A DNA stretch of 64,000 nucleotides from Bacillota bacterium (GTDB taxonomy: Bacteria > Bacillota > Clostridia > Christensenellales > SZUA-584). A program made the translations under genes and the position numbers. The stretch lies in assembly GCA_023410595.1 (NCBI GenBank), contig JAEYPO010000034.1:62001-126000 (forward strand), in the 5' to 3' direction. Below, piece by piece: positions 43,450 to 51,308 of this stretch. Position 1 is the stretch's first letter, and every line of letters begins with the position of its first letter. A model generated the notes under the pieces. The model was not told where the DNA came from and did no database searches. It saw nothing but the letters and a program-made list of their open reading frames with translations.

Positions 43450-44235
43450 CTAATCGACGTATTTGAGTTCTGTATTAAGCTTGTCGGCAAGCATGGCGAT
43501 GAACTCCCCGTTAGTAGGCTTGCCTTTTGTGTCCATTATGGTATAGCCGAAGAAATCCTCCAGCACTTCAACGTTTCCCTTGTTCCACGCCGTTTCTATG
43601 GCGTGCCTCATCGCACGCTCCACCCGCTGGGGCGTAGAGTTGTATTTCTCGGCTACCGACACATACAGCCCGGTCGTCAGCTGGCTCATAAGCTCAAAGT
43701 TGTCGTGCACGAGCAGTATCGCTTCGCGCAGATAATGATACCCCCTTATGTTAGCCGTAATGCCTATGGATTTAATATGTCTTGTAACCAGGTCGCACGG
43801 GTCGGCTTTGACTTTTGACCCCGCAGTTCTGCATTCTCTCCTGTAAGACATGATCTCTACAATGCGCTTTTTGAACACCTCTTTGTCGAACGGTTTTAAG
43901 AATATGTAGTCGACGCTGTAGCCTTCGGCCTTTTTCATTACAAACTCAAGGTTTACAGCGGACGTCATGACGATTCTCGTATCACCGTCGTAACCGCTTT
44001 TTGCAAGCTCCTCCAATACCGCAAACCCGTCGAGCGTCGGCATTATAAGATCGAGCACAAGCAAGTCAGGCCTTGAGTCCATTGTAAGTTCGTAAGCCAT
44101 ACGTCCGTCAAAAGCGTAATTTTCAATTGTGAACATACCGGTCTCTTCAAGAAATGAAGTCAGCAGCTTTAGATAATCGCGGTTGTTATCGGCAAGTATG
44201 GTTTTATACATGTTAGCTTTGGATATTGTTCCCAT
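43450..44235 (-). CDS. spo0A: Sporulation master regulator Spo0A
   Basis: A 261-residue response regulator that starts sporulation when phosphorylated. Receiver domain with acid pair D16-N17 region (ILADNNRDYL), phospho-acceptor D62 in LVLDLIMP and K in FLKPFDK. The C-terminal effector domain has the invariant DNA-recognition region LMSQLTTGLYVSVAEKYNSTPQRVERAMRHAIE. The length is standard. The ATG at 44235 follows AAGGAA at a slightly long spacing. It lies between spoIVB and spoIIM, the usual place. Confidence 0.97.
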   Translation of the reverse strand: MGTISKANMYKTILADNNRDYLKLLTSFLEETGMFTIENYAFDGRMAYELTMDSRPDLLVLDLIMPTLDGFAVLEELAKSGYDGDTRIVMTSAVNLEFVMKKAEGYSVDYIFLKPFDKEVFKKRIVEIMSYRRECRTAGSKVKADPCDLVTRHIKSIGITANIRGYHYLREAILLVHDNFELMSQLTTGLYVSVAEKYNSTPQRVERAMRHAIETAWNKGNVEVLEDFFGYTIMDTKGKPTNGEFIAMLADKLNTELKYVD

Positions 44236-44386
44236 ATCGATACGTTTCCTTAATTATTACATTTATAGCGTGAATCGTTTTGTTGTGAAAATTGTTACAA
44301 TATAAGTTATATTCCACATAATAGCCCAAAACCCTGCCTGATTATGCTCTTATGTCAAAAAAAATCAATATTATCCAATTATCGCC

Positions 44387-45649
44387 TCAATAGAGCTGCT
44401 CTATCATCCAGTCAATAAACAGCCCGTAACCCTTTGTCGGGTTGTTTACAAACACATGGGTAACGGCTCCGATAAGCTTGCCGTTCTGTATTATAGGGCT
44501 TCCGCTCATACCCTGCACGATGCCGCCTGTTTTGGAAAGAAGCTCTTCGTCCGTTATCTGCAGCACTATGCCTTTCTGGCCGGGCTCGTCCTGAAGATTG
44601 ACTTTAATTATCTCGCAGTCGAACGCCTTCACGCCTTTGTTGTCTATCATAGCGAGTATCTTTGCCGGCCCCGTTTTTACCTCGTTTCTGTTGGCGGCGG
44701 GTATCGGCTGGGAAAACGTTTTTAAATCTATCTGTCCGAATATCGTACCGTATATGCCGTAATCGGTATTCTTTTCTATAGTTCCCATGGTTTCCGGCGA
44801 GTTAAGAAAATCCCCCTGTATCTCGCCGGGCACGCCGCTTTCCCCCTTGTTTACCTGCACTACCTGCGAAAAGAATATCTCCCCTTCCTTTACGCTGAGT
44901 ATGTTTCCGGTGTCAAGGTCGCATATCGCGTGTCCAAGGCCGCCGTATTTCCTGTCGGTAGGCGTTACAAAAGTAAGCGTGCCCACTCCCGCCGTGTTGT
45001 CCCTTACCCATATGCCCAGCCTCATTTTGCCGTCCGATGGGTCTTTTATGGGTTTTATCTTAAGGCCTATTTTTTTGCCGTCCCGGTCCACAACTAGGTC
45101 GAGGTCTCCCTCGGCTTCGTTTTCCATCTTCAGCATATGGTACGCGTCTTCAATCTCCGTTCCGTTTATCGAGAGTATCACATCACCGGGCAACAGGCCC
45201 GCTTCCCTCGCCGGGTTGATTATCTCGCCGTTTTTTGTCTCTACGCCTGTTATGCCCACCACCAGAGCGCCCTTCGTGTAAAGCGTAACGCCTATGCTCT
45301 GTCCGCCGGGTATCAGCATCAGTTCGTCGTTTACGCTCACCTTTACGCTTTTGAGCGGCACTCCGAGCAGCGACAGCTCTATCGTTGCGTCGCCGTTGCC
45401 GACTGATTCTATAACGAGCGGGCTTTGCATGCCCGTCGCCTCTTCGAGCGTCTCGCTGTTTATATCAATAACGCCTGCGGAAATAACGTCCGCCTTGACA
45501 GGCAGCCCTAAGTCTATTGTTCTCGAAGAACCTTTCTGTATATATATCTCGCTGGGAATATGCGCATAGCTCTGCATGGCAGGCAGAAAATACGCCGCGC
45601 ATAACAAGAGTACGAACAGTATTCCTGATAGCTTAATAACCCTTTTCAA
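44387..45649 (-). CDS. spoIVB: SpoIVB peptidase
   Basis: A 420-residue serine peptidase (S55 family) made in the forespore; it cuts SpoIVFA and so releases sigma-K processing in the mother cell. Signal/anchor at the N-terminus (residues 4-25), a PDZ domain (about 115-205, AREAGLLPGDVILSINGTEI), and the peptidase domain with GLGHAICD (histidine) and GMSGSPIIQNGKLIGAV (nucleophile serine). TTG start at 45649 with GAGGTG. It lies between recN and spo0A, the invariant order in spore formers. Confidence 0.95.
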   Translation of the reverse strand: MKRVIKLSGILFVLLLCAAYFLPAMQSYAHIPSEIYIQKGSSRTIDLGLPVKADVISAGVIDINSETLEEATGMQSPLVIESVGNGDATIELSLLGVPLKSVKVSVNDELMLIPGGQSIGVTLYTKGALVVGITGVETKNGEIINPAREAGLLPGDVILSINGTEIEDAYHMLKMENEAEGDLDLVVDRDGKKIGLKIKPIKDPSDGKMRLGIWVRDNTAGVGTLTFVTPTDRKYGGLGHAICDLDTGNILSVKEGEIFFSQVVQVNKGESGVPGEIQGDFLNSPETMGTIEKNTDYGIYGTIFGQIDLKTFSQPIPAANRNEVKTGPAKILAMIDNKGVKAFDCEIIKVNLQDEPGQKGIVLQITDEELLSKTGGIVQGMSGSPIIQNGKLIGAVTHVFVNNPTKGYGLFIDWMIEQLY

Positions 45650-45734
45650 TAAAACACCTCTAACTCAAAACTTCTTTATTATTGTCGTTAGAGGCGTTAA
45701 AAATTATACTTCTTATCTCTTTATTATATATTGG

Positions 45735-47423
45735 TCATATTGACGTTTTAAAGTTTTTCGCGCGTATAAGCATTTCGCGCGCGTGGTCCTTTGCGACGTC
45801 CGAATCGCCGCCCGAAAGCCGGGCTATCTCCGTCACGCGCTCTTCGCCGCTCAGCTCAGAAAGTTTCGTGTTTGTGGTCCTGCCGTCGGTTTCCTTGGAA
45901 ACAAGGAAATGCCTGTCGCCCATGCACGCTATCTGCGGCAGATGCGTCACACATATCACCTGCCTTGAGCGAGATATTGTCTGCAGCTTCTCGGCTACTA
46001 CCTGCGCCATCCTTCCGCTTATGCCGGTGTCAATCTCGTCGAATATCATCGTGGGTATACCGCCTCTGTCGGCGGCTATGCTCTTAATAGCCAGCATTAT
46101 ACGCGATACTTCGCCGCCCGAAGCTACCTTTTTAAGCGGTTTTTCGGGTTCGCCCGCGTTGGTCGATATGTAAAACTCCACGGAGTCTATTCCGTCTTCA
46201 GAAAACGCGCACTCGTCCAGGGGTGCGATATCAGAAAAATTTACCGAAAAACTCGCCGCGGTCATACCAAGGTCGGCAAGCTGCCCCCTCATTTTTTTCT
46301 CGAACTCCGCGGCAGCCTCCCGCCTGAGCTTGGAGAGCGCGACGGATTTTTCGTACAGCGCCGATTTCAGCCGCTCATATTCAGCGGTCAGCTGCGCCGC
46401 CAGCGCTTCGCTGTTTATAAGGTCCGAAAGCTCATGCTCCGCTTTTTTTATATAATCTCCCGTTACGCACGGGTCCTGGTATTTCCGTTTCAGGCTGCTT
46501 ATTAGCAGCAGCCTCTCTTCTACTTTTTCCAGCTCGTCAGGGTCGAAGCTGCATTCGTCCATCTCCCCGCGTATGTCCGAAGCCGTTTCTTCCAGCGAAT
46601 AGTACGCGTCGTTTACGGCCGAGGCCATACGTTCATATTTTTCGTCTATACGTCCAAGGCCGGAGAGCTTAACGCTTATATCCTTCAATGCCGAAAGCGC
46701 GTTATATGCCTCCGATGCGTAAAGCGAACCGTACGCGGCGCTGAGCGCTCCCATTATTTCTTCCGAAGCGTTCATACGCTTTTTCCTTACGAGCAGCTCT
46801 TCCTCTTCTCCCGCTGCTATATTCGCCTTATGTATCTCGTCTATCTGGAACTGCAGTATGTCTATCCTGCGTTCCCTGTCACCGGCGGCGCCGAACAGGC
46901 TTTTAAGCCTTCTCGCGGCTTGCGTGTAATCGCGGCAGGCGGCCTTAACCTCTGTTTTCGCTTCATCTACGCGCCCGTCAAAGCTGTCCAGCATCGCGAT
47001 ATGGTTTTTCTCGTCAAACAGCGATTGGTGCTCATGCTGGCCGTGTATGTCCACAAGCAGGTCGCTTATTTCTTTAAGCAGCGAGAGCGTTACCAGCACG
47101 CCGTTTATGCGGCATACGTTTTTGCCCGACGCGCTCAGCTCCCTTGAGAGCACCAGCTCGCCTTCATATTCAATCTGCTGAGAGGCGAGAATGTCGCAAA
47201 CCGTTTGCGGCGCCCGCATAAACCACGCTTCCACCGAAGCGTTCTGCTGCCCGGTACGAATAAGCTCCCTGTCGGCCCTCTCGCCCAGCACAAGGTTGAC
47301 GGAATCAACAATAATGGATTTGCCCGCGCCCGTTTCCCCTGAAAGCACGTTCATGCCCCCGCAAAGAGATATCTCTATTTCTTTTATAAGCGCGATGTTT
47401 TTTATTATAAGTCTGCTCAGCAT
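45735..47423 (-). CDS. recN: DNA repair protein RecN
   Basis: A 562-residue SMC-like ATPase in double-strand break repair. Walker A GETGAGKSII (about residues 29-38), long coiled coils on each side of a central apex, signature ASGGEVSRIMLAIK and Walker B MIFDEIDTGISG are all present. ATG at 47423. It lies 18 bases after argR. Confidence 0.96.
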   Translation of the reverse strand: MLSRLIIKNIALIKEIEISLCGGMNVLSGETGAGKSIIVDSVNLVLGERADRELIRTGQQNASVEAWFMRAPQTVCDILASQQIEYEGELVLSRELSASGKNVCRINGVLVTLSLLKEISDLLVDIHGQHEHQSLFDEKNHIAMLDSFDGRVDEAKTEVKAACRDYTQAARRLKSLFGAAGDRERRIDILQFQIDEIHKANIAAGEEEELLVRKKRMNASEEIMGALSAAYGSLYASEAYNALSALKDISVKLSGLGRIDEKYERMASAVNDAYYSLEETASDIRGEMDECSFDPDELEKVEERLLLISSLKRKYQDPCVTGDYIKKAEHELSDLINSEALAAQLTAEYERLKSALYEKSVALSKLRREAAAEFEKKMRGQLADLGMTAASFSVNFSDIAPLDECAFSEDGIDSVEFYISTNAGEPEKPLKKVASGGEVSRIMLAIKSIAADRGGIPTMIFDEIDTGISGRMAQVVAEKLQTISRSRQVICVTHLPQIACMGDRHFLVSKETDGRTTNTKLSELSGEERVTEIARLSGGDSDVAKDHAREMLIRAKNFKTSI

Positions 47424-47441
47424 AATTTCACGCTCATTAAA

Positions 47442-47903
47442 TCAGGCGTTCTTGGAACCTATAAGCTTTGTCAGCTCCTCGATAATTCTCCTTTGTTCCC
47501 CTTCTTCTTTTACCGCTATAAATATGGTATTGTCCCCTGCGAGCGTTCCCGCGACCTCGGGCAGATTGAGCTCGTCTATGGCTTCGGCCGCGGCGTTGGC
47601 GCTTCCCGTTATCGTTTTCACTATGACGAGCGAAGCCGCATGCTGCACAGAAACCACAGTTTCCTTAAATACTCTTTTTAACACATCAAGCTTTCCGTGC
47701 TGCTCCTTGCCGGAAGCGGCGTATTTATACGCGCCGTTGCCGGACTGCACCTTTATTAGTTTGAGTTCCTTGATATCGCGTGAAATGGTCGCCTGGGTTA
47801 CTTCAAAGCCGCGTTCCTTTAGAATCGCAGAAAGCTCGTCCTGTGTCTCAACATCGTTTTTGCTGATAATTTCAAGTATTACGCTCTGCCTTCCCTGTTT
47901 CAT
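47442..47903 (-). CDS. argR: Arginine repressor
   Basis: A 153-residue regulator of arginine metabolism. N-terminal winged helix (RQSVILEIISKNDVETQDELSAIL, TQATISRDIKELKL) and C-terminal arginine-binding/hexamer domain with GTLAGDNTIFIA. Length and motifs are standard. Its usual place is between nadK and recN, as here. It may also act on the arginine-using polyamine operon at 1457-5436, but no ARG box was looked for systematically. Confidence 0.95.
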   Translation of the reverse strand: MKQGRQSVILEIISKNDVETQDELSAILKERGFEVTQATISRDIKELKLIKVQSGNGAYKYAASGKEQHGKLDVLKRVFKETVVSVQHAASLVIVKTITGSANAAAEAIDELNLPEVAGTLAGDNTIFIAVKEEGEQRRIIEELTKLIGSKNA

Positions 47904-47924
47904 CCCATCACCCTCTTATGTTTT

Positions 47925-48767
47925 CTATCTGTCCCAGTTTAAGAACTTCGACCGTAGCAGCGTATAAAAATAATTCTCACGGAATCTAATAAAACTCGCA
48001 TATTTTTCCGATCTGCTTATATGTACTGTTTCTCCGCTTTTTATTTCGCATTGCACTGCACCGTCCGATATGATTACCACTCTGCTATCAGAAAGCGGTT
48101 TTACTACGATCTCATCGCCGGGCGCTGTTACAAGCGTCTTGGAATGCAGCGAATGAGGACAAATCGGCGTCGTCATTATGCAGTCGAGCTTAGGGCTTAC
48201 TATAGGCCCGCCCGCCGAAAGCGAGTATGCGGTGGAGCCTGTGGGTGTGGAAACAAGCATGCCGTCGCATTGCACGCTGTCGGCAACGTCTCCGTTTATT
48301 ATAAGTTCTATATCTATAGTTCTTGCGATGTCTTTTTTCAGCACGGCTATGTCGTTGAGCGCGTCGATTCCAAACACGATGTTCCCATTGTCCTTTACCG
48401 CGCAGTTCAGCATTATGCGCCGCTCTACAATATAATTGCCGCTGAGTATATCGTCTATTGCTTTTCCGGTCTCGCTCTGCTCTATCTCGGTTAAAAAGCC
48501 GAGCCGCCCTAAATTAACGCCCAGCATAGGAACGCCGTATTTGCTTGCTTTTGAGGCGGCTCTTAGCAGCGTCCCGTCTCCGCCCAGTACGAACAGGCAG
48601 TCTATACGGGCGTAATCTATCACATCGCTTTCCCCTTTGGGCAGCGCGCTTTCATCAAAAAAAGGACGGATCCCGCGTGCGCGCAGGCATTCCGCGACCT
48701 TTTTCGCTTCATCGAGATTTGAATCTTTACCGGGGTTTGACAGTATCCCTGCTTTTTTAATAATCAT
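47925..48767 (-). CDS. nadK: NAD kinase
   Basis: A 280-residue enzyme that phosphorylates NAD to NADP. The catalytic GGDGTLLRA (about residues 61-69), the NE/D-type loop (NDIAVLKK) and the glycine-rich TPTGSTAYSLSAGGP are intact. It is flanked by tlyA and argR in the standard order. Confidence 0.95.
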   Translation of the reverse strand: MIIKKAGILSNPGKDSNLDEAKKVAECLRARGIRPFFDESALPKGESDVIDYARIDCLFVLGGDGTLLRAASKASKYGVPMLGVNLGRLGFLTEIEQSETGKAIDDILSGNYIVERRIMLNCAVKDNGNIVFGIDALNDIAVLKKDIARTIDIELIINGDVADSVQCDGMLVSTPTGSTAYSLSAGGPIVSPKLDCIMTTPICPHSLHSKTLVTAPGDEIVVKPLSDSRVVIISDGAVQCEIKSGETVHISRSEKYASFIRFRENYFYTLLRSKFLNWDR

Positions 48768-48834
48768 ACCTGTCCATTATAATAAATATTGGATAATTAT
48801 ACAACCACGATTGAGCGCGCGGTAAAAAAACTTG

Positions 48835-49629
48835 TCAGTTTACGCCCGTATGCGCTTCTTCAACGACTGATTTTATATCTATGAGGGCGTTTTCGCCCTC
48901 GCTATTAAAGTATGCGAGATATTCTATGTTTCCTTCAGGGCCTTTTATCGGGCTGTACGTAAGGCCGCATACGACAAGCCCTGCGCCCCTAGCAAACTCA
49001 ATTATGCCGGCAATCACGTCTTTGTGCACACTTTTGTCGCGCACGACGCCTTTTTTACCTACGTTCTCTTTACCGGCTTCAAACTGCGGCTTAATCAGCG
49101 CGACTATGCCGTAAGGAGCGGTAAGCGCGTCCATGAGCGAAGGAAGTATGAGCCTAAGCGATATGAACGATACGTCTATGCTTGCAAACGATACGTCTTT
49201 GTCAAAAGTATCGCGTTTTAAGTACCTCGCGTTGCTGTGTTCCATTACGCATACCCGGCTGTCCTGCCTGAGGCTCCACGCCAGCTGCCCGTAGCCAACG
49301 TCCACAGCGTACACAAACTTCGCGCCATGCTGCAGCATGCAATCGGTAAACCCTCCCGTCGAAGCGCCTACGTCGACGGCGGCTATACCGTTAAGGTCTA
49401 TATTAAAACACTTAAGCGCCTTCTCCAGCTTTTTACCGCCGCGGCTGACGTAATCCTGAGCTTTTTTAAGCGTTACGTCCTGCCCTTCGCCGACTGTTGA
49501 CGACGGCTTGTCGCACCGCTGAGCGTCCACATACACGGCTCCGGCTATTATGAGAGCTTTTGCTTTTTCCCTGCTTTCAACTAAGCCATTTTCAAACAGG
49601 TAAACGTCTATCCTCTTTTTTTCTGCCAT
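48835..49629 (-). CDS. tlyA: TlyA family rRNA (cytidine-2'-O)-methyltransferase
   Basis: A 264-residue protein with an N-terminal S4 RNA-binding domain (RIDVYLFENGLVESREKAKALI) and a C-terminal FtsJ-type methyltransferase (AVDVGASTGGFTDCMLQHGA, SFASIDVSFISLRLI, LIKPQFEAGKE). TlyA proteins methylate 16S and 23S rRNA riboses. The ATG at 49629 (AAGGTCGGG upstream) is chosen; the frame continues 9 codons upstream without family residues. It begins inside the end of the oapA-like gene (38-base overlap). Confidence 0.93.
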   Translation of the reverse strand: MAEKKRIDVYLFENGLVESREKAKALIIAGAVYVDAQRCDKPSSTVGEGQDVTLKKAQDYVSRGGKKLEKALKCFNIDLNGIAAVDVGASTGGFTDCMLQHGAKFVYAVDVGYGQLAWSLRQDSRVCVMEHSNARYLKRDTFDKDVSFASIDVSFISLRLILPSLMDALTAPYGIVALIKPQFEAGKENVGKKGVVRDKSVHKDVIAGIIEFARGAGLVVCGLTYSPIKGPEGNIEYLAYFNSEGENALIDIKSVVEEAHTGVN

Positions 49630-50179
49630 TCTGCCCGACCTTTTTCTCCCGTACAAAAAACATGAAAACGTATGATACTAGGCTGACTATCTCTTTGTTC
49701 CGTTTTATGGCCACACTCTTTCCCATCGCTTTACCTGCAACCGTAAAAGCGGCGATGATGCTCGATATTACTATCGCCCATATAAAGTTGCCCTGTTCGT
49801 CCACCGCAAGCTTTACGGATATAGTCGCACCCGCCGCGCCGCTTACTATTCCGCATATGTCGCCCACAACGTCCCCGCAGATATTAGAGACTATATCGGC
49901 ATTCTTAAGCAGCTTAATTGCGCTTTTAGCTTTCTTTATTTTTCTTGCCGCCATCGAAATAAACGGAGCCACGTCGCAGGATGTAACGGCTACCGATATG
50001 ATATCGAATATGATGCCAACGAGCATGATTGCAAAAATAATAAAAGAAGCCGCTATAATAGAAACCTGTCCCATAAGCGACTCGGTAACAACGCTTATAC
50101 CCCCCGTTATTATAAGGGTGATAATAAGTATTTTTACTACCCACAGCTTCTTCTTTTTGCTTGTCCTTTTCTTTGTCAA
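49592..50179 (-). CDS. oapA: OapA-like membrane protein (OLE RNA-associated)
   Basis: A 195-residue multi-pass membrane protein. Basic N-terminus, helices at about 13-32, 36-66 and 130-152, and a central loop SCDVAPFISMAARKIKKAKSAIKLLKNADIVSNICGDVVGDICG that is rich in Lys and Cys. The size, DUF21-like membrane form, highly basic ends and position directly after the large structured RNA at 50213-50802 match OapA, the protein that holds OLE RNA at the membrane. TTG start at 50179 with GGAG 7 bases upstream, 33 bases after the RNA. It overlaps tlyA. The identity rests mainly on context. Confidence 0.78.
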   Translation of the reverse strand: MTKKRTSKKKKLWVVKILIITLIITGGISVVTESLMGQVSIIAASFIIFAIMLVGIIFDIISVAVTSCDVAPFISMAARKIKKAKSAIKLLKNADIVSNICGDVVGDICGIVSGAAGATISVKLAVDEQGNFIWAIVISSIIAAFTVAGKAMGKSVAIKRNKEIVSLVSYVFMFFVREKKVGQNGRKKEDRRLPV

Positions 50180-50212
50180 ATAATTACTCCAGAAAATCAG
50201 AAAATAAAAAAC

Positions 50213-50802
50213 GGTGGTGATATTTTGAATAAACCTTGCAGCTTAGGTCCAGTAGGATTTCCCTTCAGAGTACTTCCCGTCGCCGTAAAAGCGGTTTCCC
50301 TTTAAACCCTGAAACGCTTCGTTGCCGAAAACGTGACTGGATTACCGTTTAGACCACACTATAATCTCCAAAATATCTCGGTGCTTTTACACACACGTAC
50401 AGTCTAGGAGTTTTCCTCTACAGCACAAAAACGGTTTCTATCCTCTTTTGCCATGCGGGTTTCTCGCAGCGATCGTCCCGAAAACACTTGGCCTAAGCAT
50501 TTTCAGGCGTGTTCTGCAATAACACCCCGCATAACTCAAGGCAGGCTACACTGTACACAGCTCGCCGCCGCATAAACAGGTTTCACCCCAAGTAGTGATG
50601 TAAATCACCTTCTTGGGTCTCCACGGAAGCAGGGTCAACGCCCGCATGCCATTGCGGATCGCCCCACGACCTTAACTTCCAGCATCAGCCCCCGACTGGG
50701 CGTCAGTAGCCAACACCAGAAACTTCATCGATGTGCCCTTAAGCGGATTTTTAGCCCCGCCTTCGAAACCGCAGTACCGACTAGAATACTGCACCACCTT
50801 TT
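50213..50802 (-). ncRNA. ole: OLE RNA (ornate, large, extremophilic RNA), probable
   Basis: A noncoding stretch of about 590 nt with no open frame. On the minus strand it begins AAAAGGTGGTG seven bases after a consensus -10 box and ends CACCACC; the two ends (50792-50798 and 50213-50219) pair perfectly. Internal hairpins include CCCAAG..CTTGGG (50587-50617), whose loop holds GTGAT-TTAC-ATCAC, GTGTT/AACAC, and CCTGAAAA/TTTTCGGG. Length, GC-rich structured sequence in an AT-rich setting, and position before an oapA-like gene at the head of tlyA-nadK-argR-recN-spoIVB-spo0A fit OLE RNA, a membrane-bound ribonucleoprotein RNA of Firmicutes. I cannot run a covariance model, so the family call is from size and context. 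Confidence 0.82.
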
Positions 50803-50808
50803 ATCGCT

Positions 50809-50837
50809 ATTATATATTATTATCGTGTATTTATCAA
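50809..50837 (-). promoter_or_regulatory. Sigma-A promoter of the OLE RNA
   Basis: On the minus strand TTGATA (50832-50837) and TATAAT (50809-50814) are separated by exactly 17 bases. The predicted start near 50802 gives an RNA beginning AAAAGGTGGTG. Confidence 0.85.
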
Positions 50838-51155
50838 TGATGCCTTAATATTTTACAGTTTATTCACTTTAATTCGCAAAACCTCGCGGCAAAAAAGTAC
50901 GCCGCAAGCTAAATGGCTTGCGGCTGCTTTCACACAAAGCAAAGAGTTGGGGAAGGTATATTAAACTTATTATTACCATTTGATTCGCTTATATTTATTT
51001 GACGCATATCAGACATTAATTGTTCCATTAAAACCTTTTATTTTTTATTTCTAATCAAAAAAGCCTGCCCCGAAATCTTTTCAATATACTTTTGCATGGT
51101 CTCGACCTATATGCCAAAGCTGCTCTAGCTGGTTTAGCGCGATTGCCTGGCGCTT
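50838..51155. other. Spacer between the OLE promoter and the small zinc-finger frame
   Basis: Contains the terminator hairpin at 50887-50924 and otherwise AT-rich sequence. No convincing gene is seen on either strand; the short open frame at 51092-51334 on the plus strand has no ribosome site and is antisense to the candidate small gene. Confidence 0.5.
50887..50924 (-). terminator. Terminator upstream of the OLE promoter
   Basis: GCCGCAAGC / GCTTGCGGC (50916-50924 and 50901-50909) form a perfect 9-bp stem with a 6-base loop, followed on the minus strand by GTACTTTTTT. It ends the transcript of the KaiC-like/PEP-synthase-like gene and insulates the OLE unit. Confidence 0.82.
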
Positions 51156-51308
51156 TTAGAGCGCGGCGCGCAGCTTGTCCGTCTCTCTTCGCCATAACTC
51201 CATACTTTTCGGCGTATGCCATCTCGCTATATGCCGTTCCATCTCCGGCTCCATTTCAGCGGGGCAGTACGGGCATGAATACGAGCATGAAGATATCCTT
51301 AAATGCAA
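51156..51308 (-). CDS. Possible small zinc-finger protein (50 residues)
   Basis: A frame below the usual length cut-off. From a TTG at 51308 it reads to a TAA at 51156 and includes SCSYSCPYCPAEMEP followed by MERHIARWH, a C-P-Y-C...H-x4-H pattern like a C2H2 or treble-clef zinc finger, then a charged tail. It overlaps the last codons of the upstream gene by 10 bases in another frame. No ribosome site is visible, so it could be a remnant or a frameshifted extension of the upstream protein. The function is unknown. Confidence 0.35.
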   Translation of the reverse strand: MHLRISSCSYSCPYCPAEMEPEMERHIARWHTPKSMELWRRETDKLRAAL

